Made by a program: the position numbers and the translations under genes
The notes under the pieces: model-generated
The model's database searches: none
What the model was told of the DNA's origin: nothing
The model's input: only the letters and a program-made list of their open reading frames with translations
Assembly: GCA_017632945.1 (NCBI GenBank)
Contig: JAGBQH010000002.1
Span: 1-57,457 of the forward strand
Length of the DNA: 57,457 nt
Reading direction: 5' to 3'
Source: Aeriscardovia sp.
Lineage (GTDB): Bacteria > Actinomycetota > Actinomycetes > Actinomycetales > Bifidobacteriaceae
In this document: in pieces, positions 41,329 through 50,440 of the stretch
Numbering within the stretch: position 1 is the first letter of the stretch
Layout: every line of letters starts with the position of its first letter

Positions 41329-43566
41329 ATGAGAGATAATCGCCCTCAAAATCCCACCGCAAAGCCGGCCAGAAGAGTTGTAGCGCTCCTTATCGCCTAC
41401 ATAGTGCTTTGCATAGCAGGCGGGATGACGATGACGGGCTTCTTTGCGCCCGCTTTGGTGGATATAGGCAAGACCGTAGAGAAGTCTTCCTTCTCCCTGC
41501 AGGGGGAGAACGTGAGCCTTAACCTTACCGATCTTCCCCAGCAGTCCAGAATGTACTCTTCGGACGGAAAGCTGATAGCCCAGTTTTATACCCAAAACCG
41601 CATAGTGGTGGCGCTGAAAAACATTTCACCCTGGATGCAAAAGGCCATGGTGGCCAGAGAGGATCACAACTTTCTGACAGAAACCGGCATTGACCCCAAG
41701 GGCATAGCCAGGGCTTTTGTTGAGACCTTCATTAAGAGGGGACCTAGGGAAGGCGGATCCACCCTTACCCAGCAGTATGTGAAAAACGCCCTGATAGACG
41801 AGGCCATGGAACAAAACGACCCTATAGCCGCCTATCACGCCAGGGCAGACACCATCACCCGAAAACTGCGCGAAATGCTTATCGCCCAGGAGTTAAACGA
41901 GCATTATAACAAAGCCGAAATTCTCCAGGGCTACTTAAACATCGCCCAGTACGGAGTGAACATTTATGGCGTTGAAGTAGCTGCAGAGTCCTATTTTGGA
42001 GTTCACGCAAATCAGCTGACGCTCAGCCAGTCTGCGCTTATAGCCTCCATCACAAAGGATCCTTCGGCTTACGATCCCCTTTACCATCCCCTTGTGGCCC
42101 AGCAGCAGAGAAATATGGTCCTCCAGCAAATGGTGCAGTACGGCTTTGCCACTAAGGCCGAGGCCCAGGCGGCAGAGGCCATCCCGGTAAAGAGCATGCT
42201 CCACCCCAAGACCTACCCTATAGGATGCAACGATATAGGAATAATGGGGTATGCCTGCGATTACACCGTTCGAGACATCCTTATGGATTCACAGTTGGGT
42301 TCTACCGTGGAAGCCAGAAGGAAGCTCCTTTACGAAGGCGGACTTAAGATATACACCACCTTCAGCGAAGCTGCAGAGCAGGCGGCCTACAATGCCCAGA
42401 CCAAGTACATCGCCCCCAACAATCCCCAGGGCATGATAATAGCTACAGCCTCCGTGCAGCCCGGAACCGGCAAGATCATAGAGGTGCAGCAAAACAAGAT
42501 TTACAACGTCAACGGCAATGCAGGTCCCCAGTACACCGCTCTAGATTACTCGGTAGACCAGTCGGAGGGCGGAGGCACCGGATTTGGAATAGGTTCGTCC
42601 TTTAAGCCCATCAATATGGTGGCGTGGCTCCAGGCGGGCCATAAGATAACCCAGGAGCTAGATACCTATACGGTATACCCCGTAAACTCCATACCGTGCG
42701 CGCAAAAGACGGGGGCCATGTGGAACCTGACGAATGCGGAAGGCGGCACCCTGACCCCTGAGTCCCCCCTTCACGCCCTGATTTACTCACACAACACCCC
42801 GCAGGCTTCGATGGCCCAAATCATCGGGCTGTGTGCAATAGCTAACGCCGCAACGGAGTTGGGATACCATAACGCGGCCACGGCCACGAGCAATATCCAC
42901 GACACCATCACACCCACCATGATCATCGGCACTCTCGGGGTTTCGCCCCTTACCATGGCCAATGTGTATGCGACAATCGCCGCAAACGGGGTGGAGTGCA
43001 CGCCGATTGCAATAAACCAGATCATCAATGCGGACGGAAAGAGCCTTCCCGTGCCTCCCGCTTACTGCCACCAGGCTATAAGCAAGCAGGTGGCAAACAC
43101 CGTGGCTTATGCAATGAATCTGGACATCACCAAGGGAATTGCATACCTGGAGCAAATACCTGGAAGGAAGACCTTCGGAAAGTCTGGAACAAACCAGGAC
43201 GGATCTTTGGCAGACGGGGCCTTCGTTCCCCAGATGGCTACATTCACCATTTCGGCCCAGCCCCAGCACCCCAGCCAGCTTCCTGAGTGCATAACCGGAA
43301 ATTCCCTAGTCTGGTCTGCCACCAGCGGCCCCGGAACCTATTGCGAAAGCCAGTGGTACGGAGAGATGTACCTAATTCGGTCTTTGGAAGACTATATGTC
43401 TACATACCTTTCGGAGGCCAAGATACCGGTAGATGACAACTACGGAACGCCGGACCCGAATATGGTCGATCTTCCCCTCTCCCCCAACCAGTGGGAGAAC
43501 CAGGGTGAGAACCTGTTCGGAACGCACGTAGCTCCTATGACGCCAGTAGACCCATGGGGACAGTGA
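41329..43566 (+). CDS. Bifunctional class A penicillin-binding protein
   Basis: 745 aa. One N-terminal membrane anchor (VALLIAYIVLCIAGGMTMTG). The glycosyltransferase 51 domain has the catalytic Glu in VAREDHNFLTETGIDPKGIA and the GGSTLTQQYVKN motif. The transpeptidase domain has SxxK as GSSFKPIN (around 422), SxN as YSHNTPQ (around 487) and KSGTN (around 617). It polymerises glycan strands and cross-links stem peptides outside the membrane. The C-terminus is Pro/Asn-rich. No clear Shine-Dalgarno lies close to ATG 41329. A strong terminator follows. Confidence 0.95.
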   Translation: MRDNRPQNPTAKPARRVVALLIAYIVLCIAGGMTMTGFFAPALVDIGKTVEKSSFSLQGENVSLNLTDLPQQSRMYSSDGKLIAQFYTQNRIVVALKNISPWMQKAMVAREDHNFLTETGIDPKGIARAFVETFIKRGPREGGSTLTQQYVKNALIDEAMEQNDPIAAYHARADTITRKLREMLIAQELNEHYNKAEILQGYLNIAQYGVNIYGVEVAAESYFGVHANQLTLSQSALIASITKDPSAYDPLYHPLVAQQQRNMVLQQMVQYGFATKAEAQAAEAIPVKSMLHPKTYPIGCNDIGIMGYACDYTVRDILMDSQLGSTVEARRKLLYEGGLKIYTTFSEAAEQAAYNAQTKYIAPNNPQGMIIATASVQPGTGKIIEVQQNKIYNVNGNAGPQYTALDYSVDQSEGGGTGFGIGSSFKPINMVAWLQAGHKITQELDTYTVYPVNSIPCAQKTGAMWNLTNAEGGTLTPESPLHALIYSHNTPQASMAQIIGLCAIANAATELGYHNAATATSNIHDTITPTMIIGTLGVSPLTMANVYATIAANGVECTPIAINQIINADGKSLPVPPAYCHQAISKQVANTVAYAMNLDITKGIAYLEQIPGRKTFGKSGTNQDGSLADGAFVPQMATFTISAQPQHPSQLPECITGNSLVWSATSGPGTYCESQWYGEMYLIRSLEDYMSTYLSEAKIPVDDNYGTPDPNMVDLPLSPNQWENQGENLFGTHVAPMTPVDPWGQ

Positions 43567-43581
43567 GTTAGGTCATTTTTA

Positions 43582-43616
43582 AACCGCTGCAGAAAATTCT
43601 CTGCAGCGGTTTTTTA
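43582..43616 (+). terminator. Strong intrinsic terminator after the PBP gene
   Basis: A perfect 12-bp stem AACCGCTGCAGA / TCTGCAGCGGTT with loop AAATTC is followed by TTTTT. It lies 15 nt past the PBP stop. The rest of the gap to 43852 is AT-rich with no evident gene. Confidence 0.93.
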
Positions 43617-43852
43617 ATAAAAATCGGTTAGAAAGTCAGGCCAAAGTTTTTTATTTGTACTCTACAGTCTACAGATACTCATGAAATTCCTTCAGCTTAT
43701 GCATTAACCCGTTAGAAAAAAGAGCCTTTGCAATCAGTTTTTATCGTGTTAGCATTCCCGCCTATTTTTCCGTTTTTTCAGTGTAGGGTATAGGAACGCA
43801 ATTAGCCTTGCGATAATGATATTTGGCTGTTTTTTAGGTGGTAGGAGGCGAT

Positions 43853-46777
43853 ATGGCTGCGTCTGAAATCCAATTCGGAAAGAGTGAAAAAGAGAGGGCG
43901 GAAGAGTTTGTCAAAAGATGGCAGAAACAGCTTTCCGAAGTAGAAAAGGATAAAGGTGAAAGGCAGTTTGCTCAGGTTTTTTGGATTGACCTGTACGAAA
44001 CCTTTGCGGGAAGTTACGAACCCGATGTCTTCGAGCAGGAGACCAGCGGTGGGAAGTATCCTGACGTTTGTTCTCTAAAGTGCGGCTTCATAGCCGAGCA
44101 GAAGTCAAAAGGCATAAATTTGGATACTCCAGAGCCGCGCGGAAAAGAAAAAGTCACTCCTTTTGAGCAGGCTATGAATTACTACAAGGAGATGGTGCAG
44201 GAAGAAAAACCCATTAAGACCATCATCACCTGCAATTTTGAGACATTTAGGTTTTATGACGTAACCACAAAAGCGGGGCGTAACGGCAGGATAGCCGAAG
44301 AATGCGTACTTGAAGAAATCCCTGAAAAACTCGAACTCTTTAAAGAGCTTTTTAGGGGCAAGAGGATAAAAGCCAAGTTCTCCATCCTGGACGAGGAAAG
44401 CACAAAGGAAGTTGCAAAGTCCGTAAGCAAGTTCTATAACATCCTTGAAAGAGGCGTAGATGACCTGTTTAAGGAGGCAAAGGCCTACAAAGATCTGGAG
44501 CTGAAGAAGGCATACAAAGCTCAAATCCCTATGATTGTAATGCGCACTGTCTTCTGCCTCTTTGCAAACAATACTTCAGACGATTTAGGCAAGATCTTTA
44601 AGAACGACGAATTCGAGACTTTCATAAACAAGACCGATCCTGAGTCTTTAGGTAGGAGTCTTTTTGACCTCTTCCTTTGCCTTAACACTAAAAAAGAGCC
44701 TGAATTTGAGAGATTGAGGGTTGGAGTATCCAGGACTCTATGGAATTTCCCCTACGTAGATGGGGGATTATTTGAAAAAGTTCCCCTTACCCCTTTTACT
44801 GCTTTTCCTGATAAGGCATATAACGCCCTTCACGAGCTCCTGGATTTTAAAGACTGGGACGAAATCGACATCTCTGTATTCGGAACTATCATGGACAATG
44901 CTTTCCCCCATGACGAGAGGCGTGAAGGCGGGATGTACTACACCCCAAAGAAAGATATCCAGAAAGTAATAGAACCCCTCTTCATGGATCCGTTAAGAGA
45001 AGAATTTGAGAAGATAAAGGCCGTTAAAGATTGGACCGAGCAGCATGATAAGCTCACAGCCTTCCATGACAAGCTAGCTCAACTTCAATTCTTTGACCCG
45101 TCCTGTGGGAGCGGAAACTTCCTCACTGAAGCCTTCATGGAGCTTAGAGAATTGGAAGATGATGTGATAGAGCTTGAAAACTCTTCCGCCCATGATTTGG
45201 ATAAGGACATTAGAATCTCTCTTTCTCAGTTCCACGGAATCGAGATAAACGAATATGTGACAGAACTAGCAAAGCTAGCTCTCCATATTGCCAGGGAACA
45301 GGCACTCGAAAAGAGTTATGCAAGGTTTAAGGAAACGGCGAAAGCTCCGCAATTTATCCCCCTGAAGAAAGACGTTGAAGGGATAATCTGCGGTAATTCC
45401 CTTAAGATTGACTGGCTTACCCTTGTTAAGCCCTCTTCCAATCTCTTCGTCTTTGGAAATCCCCCATATGCAGGCGCTCACATCACAAAAGACGATAAAA
45501 ATACACAGAAGAAAGAGCTTGAAGATGTTTTTGGCGCCCTGCCCCACTCTGAACTCGATTACTGCGCAGCATGGTACTACAAGGCCGCCAAGTTCCTTGA
45601 CCACTTCGGAGGTACTTTTGCTTTCCTTTCCACAAACTCTGTGACGGAGGGGATACAAGTTCTTAAGCTCTTCAAGCCCATCATAAATATGGGATGGCGC
45701 ATTTCCTTTGCCTATCCGTCTTTCAGTTGGAGTAATGAGGGAGCTACCGTAACCGTGTGCGTCGTTGGAATGTCGCAAAGCCCTAATACGTATCCCAAAC
45801 TCTGGGACAGCAAGGGATTTAAGGAAGTTAAGAACATCACTCCCTATGAGCTCCTAGAGGCTCCCACAATATTTGTGGAGGATAGAACAACACCCATTTC
45901 CATCCTGCCTGACGTTTGCATGGGTAGCCAGCCCATAGACGGACATGACAAAAAACATTATGAGGGCCTGGTCCTCAAAGACGAAACGAAAAGAAATGAG
46001 GCTTTAAAGGACTCCATAATAACTGAAGCAAAAAAGCAAGGCAGGGATTACGTAAGGCTCTATCTTGGGGGGATGAGCTTAATTCACAATAAAAGCCGCT
46101 GGTGTCTATGGCTGGTTGATTCTACTCGCGACGACAGGCAGAAGAGCAAGTTTCTAAAGAAGAGGATTGAAGAGGTGGAGGAATACAGAAAAACTGCTAA
46201 GTCACCCGTAAAAGCTTCTCCCTGGCTTTTTGCAAATGACAGACAGCCCGATTGCAACTACCTTGCCATTCCTGCACAATTTTCAGAAAAGAGAAGCTAC
46301 TTTACCGCCGATTTTCTAAATAGAAATGTAATTGCCAGCAATACGCTTTATGTCGCGTCTGATCCGGACGGTTTTGCCTTCTCCGTCATTGAGTCTTCCA
46401 TGTTTATGGCTTGGCAGGATCTTGTGGGGGGCAGGCTTAAAACAGACAATCGCTTTTCTAACACCCTTGTATGGAACACTTTTCCACTCCCTAAACTCAC
46501 AAAAGAACAGAAAGACAGAATCATAGAGGGAGGGAGAAAAGTATTGGAATCCAGGGCTCTTATAAGGCAGAAAGACCCTACAGCTTCACTGGCAGACATG
46601 TACAGCGAACCTGCCGTACTCGACCCCGATCTTGAAAAGAACCTCCTAAAAGCCCATGAAGCGTTGGATAAGGCTATAGACTCTGTCTTTTCCGATAAGC
46701 CCCTAGAGAGTGAAGAAGAGAGACAAAAAGTGCTTTTGGAGGCATACGGGAAGATTAAGGAAGCCGAAGAAAAGTAG
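43853..46777 (+). CDS. MmeI-like type IIL restriction-modification protein
   Basis: 974 aa single-chain enzyme. The N-terminal region carries a PD-ExK-like nuclease signature (EQETSGGKYPDV then FIAEQKSKG, near residues 65-90). The helical connector leads to an N6-adenine methyltransferase: motif I FFDPSCGSGNFLTEAF (about 415) and motif IV FGNPPYAGAH (about 540). The last third is the probable target-recognition domain, ending in a helical tail. MmeI-type enzymes methylate and cut at a fixed distance using one polypeptide. The start is ATG 43853 with TAGGAGG upstream. Its base composition is AT-richer than its neighbours, so transfer is likely. The frame has no lesion. Confidence 0.88.
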   Translation: MAASEIQFGKSEKERAEEFVKRWQKQLSEVEKDKGERQFAQVFWIDLYETFAGSYEPDVFEQETSGGKYPDVCSLKCGFIAEQKSKGINLDTPEPRGKEKVTPFEQAMNYYKEMVQEEKPIKTIITCNFETFRFYDVTTKAGRNGRIAEECVLEEIPEKLELFKELFRGKRIKAKFSILDEESTKEVAKSVSKFYNILERGVDDLFKEAKAYKDLELKKAYKAQIPMIVMRTVFCLFANNTSDDLGKIFKNDEFETFINKTDPESLGRSLFDLFLCLNTKKEPEFERLRVGVSRTLWNFPYVDGGLFEKVPLTPFTAFPDKAYNALHELLDFKDWDEIDISVFGTIMDNAFPHDERREGGMYYTPKKDIQKVIEPLFMDPLREEFEKIKAVKDWTEQHDKLTAFHDKLAQLQFFDPSCGSGNFLTEAFMELRELEDDVIELENSSAHDLDKDIRISLSQFHGIEINEYVTELAKLALHIAREQALEKSYARFKETAKAPQFIPLKKDVEGIICGNSLKIDWLTLVKPSSNLFVFGNPPYAGAHITKDDKNTQKKELEDVFGALPHSELDYCAAWYYKAAKFLDHFGGTFAFLSTNSVTEGIQVLKLFKPIINMGWRISFAYPSFSWSNEGATVTVCVVGMSQSPNTYPKLWDSKGFKEVKNITPYELLEAPTIFVEDRTTPISILPDVCMGSQPIDGHDKKHYEGLVLKDETKRNEALKDSIITEAKKQGRDYVRLYLGGMSLIHNKSRWCLWLVDSTRDDRQKSKFLKKRIEEVEEYRKTAKSPVKASPWLFANDRQPDCNYLAIPAQFSEKRSYFTADFLNRNVIASNTLYVASDPDGFAFSVIESSMFMAWQDLVGGRLKTDNRFSNTLVWNTFPLPKLTKEQKDRIIEGGRKVLESRALIRQKDPTASLADMYSEPAVLDPDLEKNLLKAHEALDKAIDSVFSDKPLESEEERQKVLLEAYGKIKEAEEK

Positions 46778-46812
46778 AAAAAACTTACGACCTTTTTAGA
46801 AATTAATTCTAC

Positions 46813-47006
46813 CTACTCAGAGGAATAGGTTCTCTTAAAGTATCTTTCAATATCTGCTGGATAATAGGATTCTTCTTTAATTCTGGCCTCAAAGAATAAA
46901 GGCTTGACGGTGTCTGTGTCCCCGGATGCTGGAGGGCATTGGACAGTAGGGCACACATAAGAATGCAATATTGATCATTGTTTTTTGAAGGCCTAACCGC
47001 TAAGCA
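46813..47006 (-). pseudogene. Frameshifted 3' fragment of an unknown protein
   Basis: Two overlapping minus frames each look coding on one side of a GGGG run near 46924. Upstream, one frame reads SKNNDQYCILMCALLSNALQ; downstream, the other reads TVKPLFFEARIKEESYYPAD, then IERYFKRTYSSE and stops. A single-base indel at the G run would join them. No family recognised. Confidence 0.4.
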
Positions 47007-47025
47007 TCAGCTTGAAAAGGGGTAG

Positions 47026-47178
47026 TCAGCAGAGTGGCAGATAGCCACTGCTCGATGTTCTCGTTAAATGTCTGATAACCCCAACAGCAAGCGCTGTTTT
47101 TAAAATTTTGACAATTTCACATTCTTCTTCCATGGAAAACATATAAACACCTTGCTTCTGCCATTGCCACTCGTGCAT
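47026..47178 (-). pseudogene. Short ORF, possible part of the same decayed gene
   Basis: 50 codons starting MHEWQWQKQGVYMFSMEEE. It has no ribosome-binding site and is in the same direction as the fragments on both sides. It is probably another piece of one decayed gene; function unknown. Confidence 0.3.
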
Positions 47179-47253
47179 AGAGACCTTGCAAAGGTGTCAA
47201 GCTTTACACTGATTCCATTACCTGCCACTACGTTAGGCCTTTTCTTGCAGTTC

Positions 47254-47592
47254 TTAAGGTAGTGTGGAAAACAGCATCATTGCATTTTTGATATTGAACT
47301 CACTGGAAAGAGAATTACCTTCATGATAAATAAGCCATGAATCACAGCCTTTAACATAAGCTCCCTCTGCAAAGATTCGAGATGAATCCTTAACTTTCAC
47401 ATCAATTTCAAAGAGAAAATTGGAACTGACAACCAAATCTGTAGCCTTTAGAGCCATTTTTTTGTACATAGTATTAGCGAAACAAGTGCGGCCAGCGGAA
47501 TGGTTGCATGAATGCCGAAATGCATGGAGGGGGAAGTTACATAGCATACTTGCGTCATCATAGGGCTTTAAATCCTTTCTAACTTCTTCCAT
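47254..47592 (-). CDS. Hypothetical ORF, doubtful
   Basis: 112 aa starting MEEVRKDLKPYDDASMLCNF, with five Cys residues. It is uninterrupted, but no family and no good ribosome-binding site is visible. It may be the 5' part of the decayed minus-strand gene that continues to 46813. Confidence 0.35.
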   Translation of the reverse strand: MEEVRKDLKPYDDASMLCNFPLHAFRHSCNHSAGRTCFANTMYKKMALKATDLVVSSNFLFEIDVKVKDSSRIFAEGAYVKGCDSWLIYHEGNSLSSEFNIKNAMMLFSTLP

Positions 47593-47598
47593 CTACTC

Positions 47599-47993
47599 TT
47601 GGGGGGAGGTAAAAGGATCCTATATTTTCGGTGCCAAAAGGCAATTATTTGGTCTAAAGATATGGCCGCTAAATGGCTGAAATCAAATATATTTTCAAAT
47701 GAAGATGAACCTAAAAAGAAGAAACAGTAAAGGGAATAGTAGAGCTGCTCAGCAGCCATAAAGCAACCTTTAATCATGCAAAGCATATCTCCTTTAAAGA
47801 AGCTAAAGGTATAAAGGTATTACCTTTGGAAGGTCTTTGCGACAGGAGGAAGGGAGGGTGCAAGGACCCTCAAGATTGCGTTCTAACCATCCATCTGCCA
47901 TATGCAAACCTTTTCTGTTTCAAGCGCAGTAAAAATTACAGAAAACCAACTCGGTCATACTATGATAACGAACGAAGTGTCCACACCATCTAG
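47599..47993 (+). pseudogene. Frameshifted remnant, possibly a Clp-fold serine protease C-terminus
   Basis: One plus frame reads KRILYFRCQKAIIWSKDMAA, then KWLKSNIFSNEDEPKKKKQ and stops at 47728. The next frame continues ETVKGIVELLSSHKATFNH, then AKHISFKEAKGIKVLPLEG up to 47991. Joined, they recall the C-terminal region of SDH-family Clp-fold proteases (SHgrxI...GLkV.pLE). That match is from memory and weak. The frame break makes it a pseudogene in any case. Confidence 0.35.
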
Positions 47994-48020
47994 GCTCAGA
48001 CCCGTAAGATAGGAGGGAAA

Positions 48021-48248
48021 ATGGAAAATAACGAATACACAAAGGAATTTGAAAAAGAATTTAAGGAACTAAACATTCCTATACGGCCTCTTCCGGAAAA
48101 CTATACGTCGGACGAATTCATGCATACGCTCCTACGCGAGTCTTCCACGTAGAGGGAGGATCCGGAAATTTTCTATTCCACCACAACCGATTGCGATCTG
48201 GGAAGATTAGATGTAGTTCCAATTGAACCAATAGAAGAGTGGTTCTAG
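48021..48248 (+). pseudogene. Small ORF interrupted by an in-frame amber codon
   Basis: ATG 48021 follows TAGGAGGG at ideal spacing. 43 codons (MENNEYTKEFEKEFKELN..., acidic) end at TAG 48150. The same frame then runs 31 more codons to TAG 48246 with the same acidic character (REDPEIFYSTTTDCDLGRLD). A 75-codon gene with one nonsense mutation is the simplest reading; the shorter 43-aa product could still be made. Function unknown. Confidence 0.45.
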
Positions 48249-48260
48249 GTTTTTTGTCCC

Positions 48261-49064
48261 TTAAATTTTTTTATAATCAAAGTCATATATTTCCCTCCCG
48301 GCTTCGATTCCTTTTTTTTCAAAGCTGGTAAGGATCCTGTCTTCAAACCTTTCAGCCTGCAGGAATTTGCCTTTGGGTGCCCCGACCTGCAAATCCCGGT
48401 TTCCCTTTCCAACGTGAACCAAAGCGAGCGTGGTATAAACACTTCCTATATTTTCAAACCTTGGAGAGGAATCCATTACCTCATGAATTTGTAGGGCGTA
48501 GTCGCTGTCGTCTGTAGCTATTCTCCAGTGCCCCCCAGGGCAAAGCGCCCTAGCCACTAAGGGAACAAAATCAGGGGAAATCAGCCTGCGCTTGTGATGC
48601 TTGGTTTTAGGCCAGGGATCGGGAAAGAACGTCCACACTTCAAATACGGATTGATCCGGAAGGGCAGTGGAAAAGAAAGAGAAGGCATCTGCCTGCAAGA
48701 TTCTTGCGTTTTCCACTCCCAAGGCCTTAAGGTGCCTTATAGAGTGGGCGATTCCCTGAGGGAAAACTTCCAGCGCCAGAAAGTCCAGATTCTTAAAGCG
48801 GGAAGAGGCAAAGGCGAGCTCTTCGCCCTGGCCGCTGCCTATTTCTATTACCAGGGGATTTAAATTGCCCCAAATCTCCCTTCTTTTGAAGGAAGTGAGG
48901 AGAAAAGACGGATCCGGGTGAAATCTTTCTTTTTCAGGGACTTTAAGCAGGATTTTTCCGGCATTTTGAAAAATCCGCTCTTCTTTTTCGTCTAACTTCG
49001 AGGACCGTAGGACAAAGGAAGGGCGCTTTGGGAAGCTGAATTCTCTAGCCCCTTTAACTTCCAT
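48261..49064 (-). CDS. trmB: tRNA (guanine-N7-)-methyltransferase
   Basis: About 267 aa. IEIGSGQGEELAFASSRFKN is the SAM-binding motif; FFPDPWPKTKHHKRRLI is the TrmB signature. It forms m7G46 in tRNA. The start is put at ATG 49064 (MEVKGAREFSF), since the longer frame lies deep in rnhB and adds basic, non-family residues. Even so it overlaps rnhB by 73 nt. It ends the minus-strand run rplS-lepB-rnhB-trmB. Confidence 0.92.
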   Translation of the reverse strand: MEVKGAREFSFPKRPSFVLRSSKLDEKEERIFQNAGKILLKVPEKERFHPDPSFLLTSFKRREIWGNLNPLVIEIGSGQGEELAFASSRFKNLDFLALEVFPQGIAHSIRHLKALGVENARILQADAFSFFSTALPDQSVFEVWTFFPDPWPKTKHHKRRLISPDFVPLVARALCPGGHWRIATDDSDYALQIHEVMDSSPRFENIGSVYTTLALVHVGKGNRDLQVGAPKGKFLQAERFEDRILTSFEKKGIEAGREIYDFDYKKI

Positions 49065-49696
49065 GTCTTTCTGTGAAGGGGGCTCAGACCCATCTTCTTT
49101 ATTGCTTCTATATGTTCCGGGGTGGGGTAGCCCTTGTTCTTTTTCCATTTGTAGCCTTTGTACTCGTCTAACTTTGAAAGGTTCTCCATTAACTCGTCTC
49201 TGTCGAGCTTGGCCAAAATAGAGGCTGAAGCGCATAAGGCGCTTTTCATGTCTCCCTTTATAACGCATTTAACCTCTACATCTGGCCTTTGAGGGAGGTG
49301 AAGGGAGACGCGGGCATAGGAGAGATAATCGAAATTGCCGTCCAAAATCAAGAGCCCCCTACCCGAAATCTCCTTCATAGAAAGCAGGGCCCTTTCCAAG
49401 GCCAGGCCCAAAGAGAGGGTGATGCCCATTTTGTCTATTTCTTCATTAGAGCAGGATCCTACCGCCCAGTCGGAAACCCATTCTTCAATAGCGCTTCTAA
49501 GCTTCGCTCTTCGCTTTGGGGTTAAAAGTTTTGAATCTTTAACGCCTTCGGGAAAGGAAGAGGAAAAAGAATCTAGCCTACACACCCCTACGTATGCGGG
49601 GCCTGCAACGCATCCTCTTCCCACTTCGTCTGCGCCCAGTACAAAGTCAAAAGACTTAAAGCCCTCTTCTTCAAGGCATAGAGAGGGATCATTCAT
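48992..49696 (-). CDS. rnhB: Ribonuclease HII
   Basis: 234 aa. The catalytic Asp-Glu is in LGADEVGRGCVAGPAYVG, further Asp residues are in LILDGNFDYL and VIKGDMKSALCASASILAK, and VKDSKLLTPKRR is typical. It removes misincorporated ribonucleotides and RNA primers. It overlaps lepB by 8 nt. This genome therefore has both RNase HII and the NUDIX-fused RNase HI. Confidence 0.95.
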   Translation of the reverse strand: MNDPSLCLEEEGFKSFDFVLGADEVGRGCVAGPAYVGVCRLDSFSSSFPEGVKDSKLLTPKRRAKLRSAIEEWVSDWAVGSCSNEEIDKMGITLSLGLALERALLSMKEISGRGLLILDGNFDYLSYARVSLHLPQRPDVEVKCVIKGDMKSALCASASILAKLDRDELMENLSKLDEYKGYKWKKNKGYPTPEHIEAIKKMGLSPLHRKTWKLKGLENSASQSALPLSYGPRS

Positions 49697-50426
49697 AAGC
49701 CCCGCTCACTCCCCCGACATTTTTATAGACGGAAGAAGGGTCTCCAATATAGCGCCATCTGTCTACAGGCCACCACACCAGCCTTACCACTCCCACCACA
49801 TCTGAAATCGGTACGAGGCCGTCATCTTCATTTAAGTGGTAGCGCGAATCTGCCGAAATTCTCCTGTGGTCGCCCATCACAAAAATATGGCCGGGAGTAA
49901 CTTTGACGTTGAATTTTATCAGGCTGGGGGCGTTTCCGGGGTAGAGGTAGCTTTCTTCGTGGATTGGAACCCCGTTTATAGTGACAAGGCCTTGGGCGGT
50001 GCAGCAGGCTACGGTGTCTCCGGGAAGGCCTATCAGCCTCTTTACCAAAAATCCGCCTCCGATGGCGTCGTCTTGGGATTGGGAAAGCCAGTGGCCCGGA
50101 TCTTTAAAAACTATAACGTCCCCCCTTTTAAGAGGCGTCCACTTCCCGTCAAGTTTGAAGGTGAGGATGTGGTCGCCTATAAGGAGGGTGTTTTGCATGG
50201 AGCCCGAGGGCACGACGTAAATGCCGAATACGAAAATTCTGAGAATAAGTATCGCGATTATCGGAATTGCGATAGATAGTGTCCAGCCTATCCAGCTGCC
50301 TTTTTTACGGTGGAATCTTCGCGGATGCATGGGAGGCCTAGAAACTCCTTTTTTAAGGTGTGCTCCCCGTTGGTGCATGGGGGACTTTGTGGTGGCTGCC
50401 TTGAAACCCATCCGCCCCTCTTCCAT
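49689..50426 (-). CDS. lepB: Signal peptidase I
   Basis: 245 aa. The basic N-terminus precedes one membrane helix (IGWTLSIAIPIIAILILRIF). The catalytic Ser is in VVPSGSMQNTLLIGD, the catalytic Lys in FLVKRLIGLPGD, and box E is MGDHRRISADSRYH. It cleaves signal peptides on the outer face of the membrane. It lies 14 nt after rplS. Confidence 0.95.
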   Translation of the reverse strand: MEEGRMGFKAATTKSPMHQRGAHLKKGVSRPPMHPRRFHRKKGSWIGWTLSIAIPIIAILILRIFVFGIYVVPSGSMQNTLLIGDHILTFKLDGKWTPLKRGDVIVFKDPGHWLSQSQDDAIGGGFLVKRLIGLPGDTVACCTAQGLVTINGVPIHEESYLYPGNAPSLIKFNVKVTPGHIFVMGDHRRISADSRYHLNEDDGLVPISDVVGVVRLVWWPVDRWRYIGDPSSVYKNVGGVSGAYE

Positions 50427-50440
50427 GCCCTCGGTTTAAA

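Larger units (their letters stand above)
46778..48020. other. AT-rich non-coding or decayed region behind the restriction gene
   Basis: About 1.24 kb without an intact recognised gene. It contains coding-like fragments on both strands, listed separately: minus 46813-47006, 47026-47178 and 47254-47592, and plus 47599-47993. No transposase, tRNA or long repeat was seen. Together with the restriction gene it looks like an accessory island in decay. Confidence 0.6.

Noticed and set aside
43567..43852. Extra gene in the AT-rich gap before the restriction gene
   Set aside because: Only the PBP terminator is clear; the remaining 230 nt have frequent stops in all frames.
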